Below, piece after piece: positions 58,373-64,000 of a stretch of DNA of 64,000 bases. Made by a program: the position numbers and the translations under genes. Source of the stretch: Amycolatopsis umgeniensis (GTDB lineage: Bacteria; Actinomycetota; Actinomycetes; Mycobacteriales; Pseudonocardiaceae); assembly GCF_014205155.1 (NCBI RefSeq), contig NZ_JACHMX010000001.1:1674001-1738000 (forward strand), written 5' to 3'. How positions within the stretch are numbered: position 1 is the first letter of the stretch; the number at the start of each line of letters is the position of its first letter. The notes under the pieces are model-generated. The model had not been told where the DNA came from. It did not search any database and saw only the letters and a program-made list of their open reading frames with translations.

Positions 58373-59413
58373 CTAACCAATGAGTTCGCGCAACTTCGAA
58401 ACCTGGGCGACGCGGGCCTCACGGCCGGGCAGCAGCGGATTGACCACGAGCGTGGTCGCACCGGCCTCGCGGAAGGCGGCCAGCCGCTCCTTGACGTAAC
58501 CCTCGGGGCCGACCAGCGAGATCGCCTTGATCAGTTCCTTCGGCACCGCCGCGGCGGCCTCTTCCTTCTTGCCGTCCAGGTACAGGTCCTGGATGAGCTT
58601 GGCTTCGGCCTCGTAGCCGTAGCGCTGCGCGAGGCTGTTGTAGAAGTTCTTGCCCCGGGCGCCCATCCCGCCGATGTACAGCGCCAGCATGCCGCGCAGG
58701 TGGTCCAGCAGCCCGTCGACGTCGTCGCCGATCGCCAGCGCGGTGCCGACGAAGGTGTCGAGCTCGCCCAGCGACGGGTCGCGCTTCGCCTTGCCCTCGG
58801 CCAGCGACGCGCCCCAGACCTCGGAGGCCTTCTCGGGGTGGAAGAAGATCGGCTCCCAGCCCTCGGCGAGTTCGGCGGTGAGCGCGACGTTCTTCGGGCC
58901 GATCGAGGCCAGCAGGATCGGGATCCGCTCACGCACCGGGTGGTTGATCAGCTTCAGCGGTTTGCCGAGGCCCGTGCCCTGCTCCGGCGGCAGCGGGATG
59001 TTGTAGTGCGTGCCGGAGTGCACCACCTTCTCCCGGCGCCACACCTGACGGCAGATGTCGATGATCTCGCGGGTCCTGCCGAGCGGCGCGTCGTACTTCA
59101 CGCCGTGGAAACCCTCGATGACCTGCGGTCCGGACGCACCGATGCCGAGTGTGAACCGGCCGTCGGAGACGAAGTCGAGGCCGGCGGCCGTCATCGCGGT
59201 CAGGGTCGGCGTCCGCGTGTAGATCTGGAAGATGCCGGAGGCGATCTGGACCCGCTCGGTCTTCGCCGCGACGTAGCCGAGCTGGCTGACCGCGTCGAAT
59301 GAGTAGGCCTCGGGGACGAAGACGATGTCCAGCCCGGCTTTCTCCAGCTCGACGATGTCCGCCACGCTCTCGGCGAAGCCACCGGCGTAGCTGATCGCGG
59401 TCCCGATCCTCAT
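58373..59413 (-). CDS. LLM-class F420-dependent oxidoreductase
   Basis: This 346-residue TIM-barrel luciferase-like protein opens with MRIGTAISYAGGFAESVADI. Family marks are VELEKAGLDIVFVPEAYSFD, LDFVSDGRFTLGIGASGPQV, and NHPVRERIPILLASIGPKN. The pattern fits F420-dependent rather than FMN-dependent members common in actinobacteria. ATG 59413 has GAGGAG six bases ahead; ATG 59419 is too close to it. The natural substrate is unknown. Confidence 0.9.
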   Translation of the reverse strand: MRIGTAISYAGGFAESVADIVELEKAGLDIVFVPEAYSFDAVSQLGYVAAKTERVQIASGIFQIYTRTPTLTAMTAAGLDFVSDGRFTLGIGASGPQVIEGFHGVKYDAPLGRTREIIDICRQVWRREKVVHSGTHYNIPLPPEQGTGLGKPLKLINHPVRERIPILLASIGPKNVALTAELAEGWEPIFFHPEKASEVWGASLAEGKAKRDPSLGELDTFVGTALAIGDDVDGLLDHLRGMLALYIGGMGARGKNFYNSLAQRYGYEAEAKLIQDLYLDGKKEEAAAAVPKELIKAISLVGPEGYVKERLAAFREAGATTLVVNPLLPGREARVAQVSKLRELIG

Positions 59414-59433
59414 CCGCATCTCCTCACAAGTTA

Positions 59434-59449
59434 CTGAGCGTTCGCTTAG
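59434..59449. promoter_or_regulatory. CTGAGCGTTCGCTTAG dyad ahead of LLM gene
   Basis: Near-palindrome of 16 bp (one mismatch per arm) just upstream of the LLM start and overlapping the stop of the preceding methyltransferase gene. TetR-type operators of this AGCGNNCGCT style are common in actinobacteria. No regulator gene is adjacent. Confidence 0.5.
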
Positions 59450-60234
59450 CGATAGTATGCCCGGTGCAGGGTGGCCGCGAACTCGAGGACGATGCCTCCG
59501 TCGTCGTGCATCCGCTGAGCTCCCTCCAGGAACCGGCGATGGAACTCCTCACCACGCCCCGGTGGCAACGCCGGGATCATTTCGGCCAGACCGCGCGGCA
59601 TCATCCAGTCCCATAGTGCGGGAGGATCGGCCAGCGGTGTGGGGATCTCGACGGCCTCCCTCACCGGATGCGCGAAGCCCGCCTCGACGAGCAGCTCGTC
59701 GAGGCGGTCGTGCGTCAGCGGTCCAGGCTGGTCGGGCGGCGGCTCGGCAGCGCCGCCGGGAGCGAAGAACTCCAGGCTCAGGTCCTGAAACCACGCCAAC
59801 CGGCCGACGGACTGCCGTTCCAAGGACAGCGCGATCGTGCCGCCCGGCGCCAGGACCCGCCGGAATTCCGCGAGCGCGGCCGCCGGATCGTCGAGGACCT
59901 GCATCACGAAACCGGCGGTGACCAGGTCGAACGCGCCGTCCGCGAATCCCGTCCGGTAGAGGTCTCCCTCGCTCGCGGAGATCTCGGGGTGTTCGTCGGC
60001 CAGACGCCGCATCATCAGCGGCGACGCGTCGATGGCGGTGACGGCGCAGCCCTTGGCGAGCGCCGCCCGCGCGACCGCCCCGCGCCCGGCCCCGACGTCG
60101 AGCAGCCGGGAGCCGGGCGCGGGATTCGCGAACTCGACGAGGTCCCTCCCCACGTCGGAGACGTAGAAGAAGATGTCCTCGTAGCGATCGACGAGTTGGT
60201 CGTACTTGGCCTTCGCCTGGGCTGCGGTCACCAT
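59446..60234 (-). CDS. Class I SAM-dependent methyltransferase
   Basis: This 262-residue methyltransferase has motif I LLDVGAGRGAVARAAL (near residue 40), the acidic loop VTAIDASPLMMRRLA, DLVTAGFVMQVLDDP and RRVLAPGGTIALSLERQ. A C-terminal region from about residue 165 is substrate-specific (EEFHRRFLEGAQRMHDDGGI). Typical of small-molecule or quinone-type methyltransferases; specificity unknown. It ends inside a dyad that may regulate the LLM gene. Confidence 0.85.
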   Translation of the reverse strand: MVTAAQAKAKYDQLVDRYEDIFFYVSDVGRDLVEFANPAPGSRLLDVGAGRGAVARAALAKGCAVTAIDASPLMMRRLADEHPEISASEGDLYRTGFADGAFDLVTAGFVMQVLDDPAAALAEFRRVLAPGGTIALSLERQSVGRLAWFQDLSLEFFAPGGAAEPPPDQPGPLTHDRLDELLVEAGFAHPVREAVEIPTPLADPPALWDWMMPRGLAEMIPALPPGRGEEFHRRFLEGAQRMHDDGGIVLEFAATLHRAYYR

Positions 60235-60273
60235 CGGGCGAGAGTATTTACGGTCTCCGGCACGGAGATACCG

Positions 60274-63200
60274 CTATTTGTGTGCGGCCACCCACGCCTT
60301 CACCACGTTGTCGAGCACCCGCAGCGGCAGGATGCCGTTGCTCAGCACGACCTCGTGGAAGCCCTTGATGTCGAACCGGTCGCCGAGCGCGGCCTCGGCC
60401 TCGGCCCGGATCCGCTCGATCTCGAGCCGCCCCACCATGTACGACAGCGCCTGCCCCGGAACCGCGGCGTAGCGGTCGATCTCGGCCTCGATCTCCACCT
60501 TGGCCATCGGGGTGTTCTCGGCGAGGAAGTCGACGGCCTGCTGACGGCTCCAGCCGAGCGCGTGCATCCCGGTGTCGACGACGAGGCGTCCGGCGCGCAT
60601 CGAGTCCTGCGTGAGCATGCCGAACCTGGTCAGATCGCTGGAGTACAGGCCCATCTCGTCGGCGAGGCGCTCCGAGTAGAGGCCCCAGCCTTCGACGTAG
60701 GCGTTGACGTCGGCGTGCCCGCGCAGCATCGGCAGGCCCTTGAGTTCGTGCGCGATGCAGATCTGGAAGTGGTGCCCCGGAACGGCTTCGTGGAAGGCGA
60801 TCGCCTCGCTCGTGTGCTTCGGGCGCTGCTCGGCCTCGTAGGTGTTCGCGTAGTAGGTGCCCGGACGCGAGCCGTCGAGCGCGGCCTCGATGTAATAGGC
60901 CAGCGTGCCGCCGGGTGCCTCCGCGGGCGGGACCGGCTCGACCTCGCACCGCTTCTCGGGAACGGTCGAGAACCACTGCGGGGCCACGGCTTCGGCGCGG
61001 GTGATGGCGTCACGCGCGGCGTCGAGCAGCTCGTCGCCGTCTCGCCAGCGCAAGGCCGGATCGGTGCGGAGCCGTTCGAAGATCTCGCCGAGATCCTTGG
61101 TGGCGAAGATCTTCTCGCCCAGATCGCGGTACTGGTCGGCCAGTTTCCCGATCATGTCGAGCCCGGTGTCGTGCAGATCCTGCGCGGTGCGCTCGGTGGA
61201 GGTGTGCGCGCGGATCAGCGCGGCGTACTTCTCCTGCCCGCCGGGAAGCGCGCACAATCCCGGCTCTTTCTCCGTTTTCGCCACGGGACGCAGCTCGGTG
61301 GCGAGGAAGTCGCGGTACCGGGTGTACGCGGGCCGGACGACCTCGGCCAGCAGCCGGTCCCGTTCGGTTTCGTAGCCCTCCACGGAAACGGACGCGGTGA
61401 GGGCCAACGGGTCACCGGCCTCGTCACCGAGATAGCGCTCCACGTAAGCGATCCCGCCTTCGACGAGGAAGTCGGGCGGGACCAGCCCGTCGGCGGCCGC
61501 CGCGCGCTGGCGCACGATCAGGGCGTCCAGGTAGCCGCCCATCCCGCCCAGCCGCTCGAGGTAACCCCGGACCTTCTCCTCGTCGTTCAGGCTCAGGACC
61601 GCGAGTTCGTTGAGCATGAACAACGCGGGCGAAGCCAGCCCGTCGCTGACCGAGAACTCGGCGGCGCGGGCGTCGACCACGTCGACCATCGCCTTCGCCT
61701 GCTGGATCACGACCTCGCGGGTGACCGCCTCGGCCGGGGAAAGTCCCTCGGTGGAAAGGGCTTCGGCCCGTTCGGCGATGGCGACCGCCGACGCGCGCTG
61801 GGCGGCCGCGGCCGCCGCGCTCGGATCGGGCAGCACGCCGTGGTCGCCGGGGAGCCCGAGCAGCGAACGCCACAGGGGGAACTCCTCGAACTTGAGCTCC
61901 ATCAACTCGTCGGCGAGGCTGTTCGGGGTGTCGCCGTGGCCGGCGACCCAGTCGCGGACCACGCCGTCCAGCACCGAAAGCGGCAGCGATCCACCGCCGA
62001 GCACGACGTCGTGGAAGGCCTTGATGTCGAACCGGCCGCCCAGCGTCAGCTCGGCTTCCTCGCGGATGCGCTGGATCTCCAGCCGTCCCACCATGTACGA
62101 CAGCGCCTGACCGGGGAAGGCGATGTAACGGTCCACTTCGGACTCGATCTCGACCAGTGCCATCGGCGTGTTCTCGGTCAGGAAGTCGATCGCCTGGCGG
62201 CGGCTCCAGCCGAGCGCGTGCAGACCGGTGTCGACGACCAGGCGTCCGGCACGCATCGAATCCATGGTCAGCATGCCGAGCTTGGCGACGTCGTCGGAGT
62301 ACAGGCCCATCTCGTCGGCGAGGCGCTCGGTGTAGAGACCCCAGCCCTCGGCGTACGCGTTGAAGTCGCCGATACGGCGCAGCAGCGGGAGCTCGGTGAG
62401 TCCCTGCGCGAGACTCAGCTGGAAGTGGTGACCGGGAATGGCCTCGTGGAACGCCGTCGCCTCGGCCGCGTGCCGGAACCGCTCCTCCGCCTTGTGGGTG
62501 TTGGCGAAGTAGATCCCGGGCCGGGAGCCGTCGACCGCGGGCCACATGTAGTAGGCGGCGGGCGCGCCGGGCGCGGATTCGGCGGGCACCGGCTCGACCG
62601 TCCACGGCTGCGGCGGGATCAGGCCGAACCAGTTGGGCGCCTCGGCCTCGGCCCTGGTGATGGCCGCGCGGGCGGAATCGAGCATCTCGTCGGCGCCGGA
62701 CCAGCGCAGTGCCGGGTCGGTGCGGAGCTTGGAGAAGATCTCGGCGAGGTCGGTGGTGCCGAAGACGTTGGAGCCGTACTCGCGGTACTCGGCGGCGAGG
62801 TTCGCGATCCCGTCGAGCCCGGTCTGGTGCAGCTCACGCGGGGTGCGGACGGTCGTGGTGTGCATCTCGGCGAGCAGGGCGTAGATGCGCTCGCCGTCGG
62901 GCAGCCAGCAGACGCCGGGCTTGTCCTCGGGACGGCCGTGCGGCGCGATCTCGTTCGCGAGCACGTCGCGGTACTCGGCGATCGCGGGCCGGACGACGTC
63001 GCGCAGCAGATCGGCGCGCCGGGTCTCGAAGTCCTCGTCGGGCGCGGGCTGGCGCAGCAGCGGATCGGCCGACGGCTCGGCGAGGTGACGGTCGAGATAC
63101 GCGACGGTGGCCTCGACCAGGTACGCGACCGGGACCAGGCCGCGGGCGACGCCGTCGCGATGCCGCTGAGCGGCCTGCCGCAGGTACTCGGGGATCGCGG

Positions 63201-63588
63201 CGATCCGCCCGAGATGCGCCTCCGCCTGCGCGCCCGTCCCGACCGACATCATCGGCAGCACGGTGAGCACCTCGGCGGCGGGCGAGATGAACAGATCGCT
63301 GACGGTGAACTCGACGAACCGCGAGTCCAGCAGCGCGATCTTCGCCCGCGCCGACGCGATCAGGACGTCCCGGGTGGTCTTGTCCTCCGCGCTCAAGCCG
63401 TCGGTGCCGAGCGCCTCGGCCCGCTCGGCGAGACCGGCCAGCTTCGCGCGGAAGGCGTCTCCCGCGGCCTCGCTGAGATCGGTGAGGCCGGTCGATTCCG
63501 GACGGAAGCCCTGCAAAGCGGGCGTGACCGGCTCGGCGTCGAAGAGGGCTTCGACGAACTCGTCGGCGAGGGCGGAGACTTCGCTCAT
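60274..63588 (-). CDS. Tandem DUF885 (putative zinc metallopeptidase) protein
   Basis: This 1104-residue protein is two DUF885 domains of about 550 residues in a row. Each carries the metal-binding signature: FHEAIPGHHFQ near residue 380 and FHEAVPGHHFQ near 931. Each also repeats the set YAEGWGLYTERLADEMGLYS or YVEGWGLYSERLADEMGLYS, and SYMVGRLEIQRIR or SYMVGRLEIERIR. Single-domain members of about 550 residues are usual, so this is an in-frame duplication and fusion with both metal sites kept. No signal peptide is visible. The start at 63588 follows GGGGAAG. Confidence 0.87.
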   Translation of the reverse strand: MSEVSALADEFVEALFDAEPVTPALQGFRPESTGLTDLSEAAGDAFRAKLAGLAERAEALGTDGLSAEDKTTRDVLIASARAKIALLDSRFVEFTVSDLFISPAAEVLTVLPMMSVGTGAQAEAHLGRIAAIPEYLRQAAQRHRDGVARGLVPVAYLVEATVAYLDRHLAEPSADPLLRQPAPDEDFETRRADLLRDVVRPAIAEYRDVLANEIAPHGRPEDKPGVCWLPDGERIYALLAEMHTTTVRTPRELHQTGLDGIANLAAEYREYGSNVFGTTDLAEIFSKLRTDPALRWSGADEMLDSARAAITRAEAEAPNWFGLIPPQPWTVEPVPAESAPGAPAAYYMWPAVDGSRPGIYFANTHKAEERFRHAAEATAFHEAIPGHHFQLSLAQGLTELPLLRRIGDFNAYAEGWGLYTERLADEMGLYSDDVAKLGMLTMDSMRAGRLVVDTGLHALGWSRRQAIDFLTENTPMALVEIESEVDRYIAFPGQALSYMVGRLEIQRIREEAELTLGGRFDIKAFHDVVLGGGSLPLSVLDGVVRDWVAGHGDTPNSLADELMELKFEEFPLWRSLLGLPGDHGVLPDPSAAAAAAQRASAVAIAERAEALSTEGLSPAEAVTREVVIQQAKAMVDVVDARAAEFSVSDGLASPALFMLNELAVLSLNDEEKVRGYLERLGGMGGYLDALIVRQRAAAADGLVPPDFLVEGGIAYVERYLGDEAGDPLALTASVSVEGYETERDRLLAEVVRPAYTRYRDFLATELRPVAKTEKEPGLCALPGGQEKYAALIRAHTSTERTAQDLHDTGLDMIGKLADQYRDLGEKIFATKDLGEIFERLRTDPALRWRDGDELLDAARDAITRAEAVAPQWFSTVPEKRCEVEPVPPAEAPGGTLAYYIEAALDGSRPGTYYANTYEAEQRPKHTSEAIAFHEAVPGHHFQICIAHELKGLPMLRGHADVNAYVEGWGLYSERLADEMGLYSSDLTRFGMLTQDSMRAGRLVVDTGMHALGWSRQQAVDFLAENTPMAKVEIEAEIDRYAAVPGQALSYMVGRLEIERIRAEAEAALGDRFDIKGFHEVVLSNGILPLRVLDNVVKAWVAAHK

Positions 63589-63721
63589 GTTTCTTCCCCA
63601 GGGGTCGGTGGAGGCGGTATCCCCGACCCTAATGGAGACCACGTCCTACCGAAGCCGGGTTTTGCGGCGCGCGGGCGGGCACTCCCGCGGCGCCGGGGGC
63701 GAGGCGGTAGCGTTCCCGGAC

Positions 63722-64000
63722 GTGGCCGTGACCGATCCCGTGGACATCCGCCTGCTCGCCGCCCTCGCGGACCTGGGCAAGGCGGCCGTGCACGAACTCG
63801 CGGCCAAGGTGGGCATGGACCCGCGCGAGGTCGCATACCGTCTGGTCGCCCTCTCCGGCAGCGGGTTGCCGCTGCTCGTGGGCGTGGAAAGCGACCCGAA
63901 CGGGCTACGTGCCGCCATCGCCGCCTCGCCGCCCTCCTGGGCGCAGCAGCAACCTCAGCAGCCCCAGCAACAGCGTCCGCCCGGCCAGGGGTCCGGCCCG
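63722..64000 (+). CDS. N-terminal part of a winged-helix (AsnC/Lrp-like HTH) protein
   Basis: GTG 63722 begins a frame open to the window end (93 codons). It encodes an AsnC-type helix-turn-helix (IRLLAALADLGKAAVHELAA, MDPREVAYRLVAL) followed by a Gln/Pro-rich segment (QQQPQQPQQQRPPG). TAGCGT at 63708-63713 lies eight bases before the GTG, consistent with a leaderless mRNA. The low-complexity linker suggests a further domain beyond the window. Confidence 0.6.
   Translation, partial: MAVTDPVDIRLLAALADLGKAAVHELAAKVGMDPREVAYRLVALSGSGLPLLVGVESDPNGLRAAIAASPPSWAQQQPQQPQQQRPPGQGSGP

Noticed and set aside
58346..58379. Intact tRNA gene
   Set aside because: Only a T-arm-like and CCA-like text is present; there is no acceptor, D or anticodon arm in the preceding 75 bases.

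Overview
The window is one contiguous stretch of high-GC actinobacterial chromosome. The gene families and style point to Pseudonocardiaceae, most likely an Amycolatopsis-like organism (inference; there is no rRNA or tRNA to confirm it). The signs are a SigK/RskA pair, a SigC-type sigma factor, a SARP/BTAD regulator with NB-ARC and TPR domains, a DUF222/13E12 HNH endonuclease, F420-type LLM oxidoreductase, mycobacterial-style Ku, an Rv0909-type antitoxin, GTG starts coupled through GTGA overlaps, and many promoters with a TANNNT hexamer 6-8 bases before the start codon (leaderless genes). Coding density is high, and many convergent pairs overlap at their stop codons. No rRNA, intact tRNA, CRISPR array, insertion sequence or prophage was seen.

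Layout. 0-9.5 kb: a partial gene, an HATPase anti-sigma-type kinase, an SDR enzyme, rskA-sigK, a MarR/P450 divergent pair with a clear operator, CsbD, a VOC/epoxide-hydrolase operon, a LysE exporter, a B3/B4-domain protein, Ku and a YggT protein. 9.5-14.2 kb: the most unusual locus, a 976-aa SARP regulator, a 40-residue acidic peptide with an excellent ribosome binding site, and a SagB-type flavin dehydrogenase. This looks like a minimal RiPP-type system without cyclodehydratase, transporter or protease. It is followed by about 0.9 kb of imperfect tandem repeats and a DUF222-HNH gene. 16.4-21 kb: a methyltransferase/MerR pair and a metal-homeostasis block (DUF305, DUF6153, ArsR/SmtB, CDF exporter) with a clean 22-bp operator, then an AlkZ-like winged-helix protein. 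21-31 kb: epoxide hydrolase, NUDIX, lipoprotein, MFS/MocR divergent pair, SSB paralogue, polyprenyl diphosphate synthase, cupin, TetR, membrane and coiled-coil proteins.

31-45 kb: DinB/ArsR pair, membrane-anchored SUKH protein, RecQ, Rv0909-type antitoxin, adenosine deaminase family, lytic transglycosylase, MoxR and VWA (CoxD/CoxE-like) genes, DHA2 exporter, WYL regulator, aldo/keto reductase, PucR regulator. 45-51 kb: a Tat-exported two-subunit molybdenum hydroxylase ending in a strong terminator, then SigC facing a zf-HC2 membrane protein (a candidate cognate anti-sigma factor), and a ROK regulator behind a perfect DasR-type palindrome. 51-64 kb: a PNPOx/MarR pair whose start codons overlap inside one 20-bp palindrome, a thioesterase/TetR pair with two 18-bp operators, a beta-phosphoglucomutase/GH65 phosphorylase module, a Ppx/GppA phosphatase, an LLM oxidoreductase, a methyltransferase, a tandem DUF885 protein, and the start of a winged-helix protein cut by the window edge.

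Genes that probably act together: SARP-peptide-SagB; sigK-rskA; sigC with the zf-HC2 gene; ArsR-CDF-DUF6153-DUF305; MoxR-VWA; iorB-iorA; HAD-GH65; and the several divergent regulator/target pairs whose operators can be read directly from the sequence.
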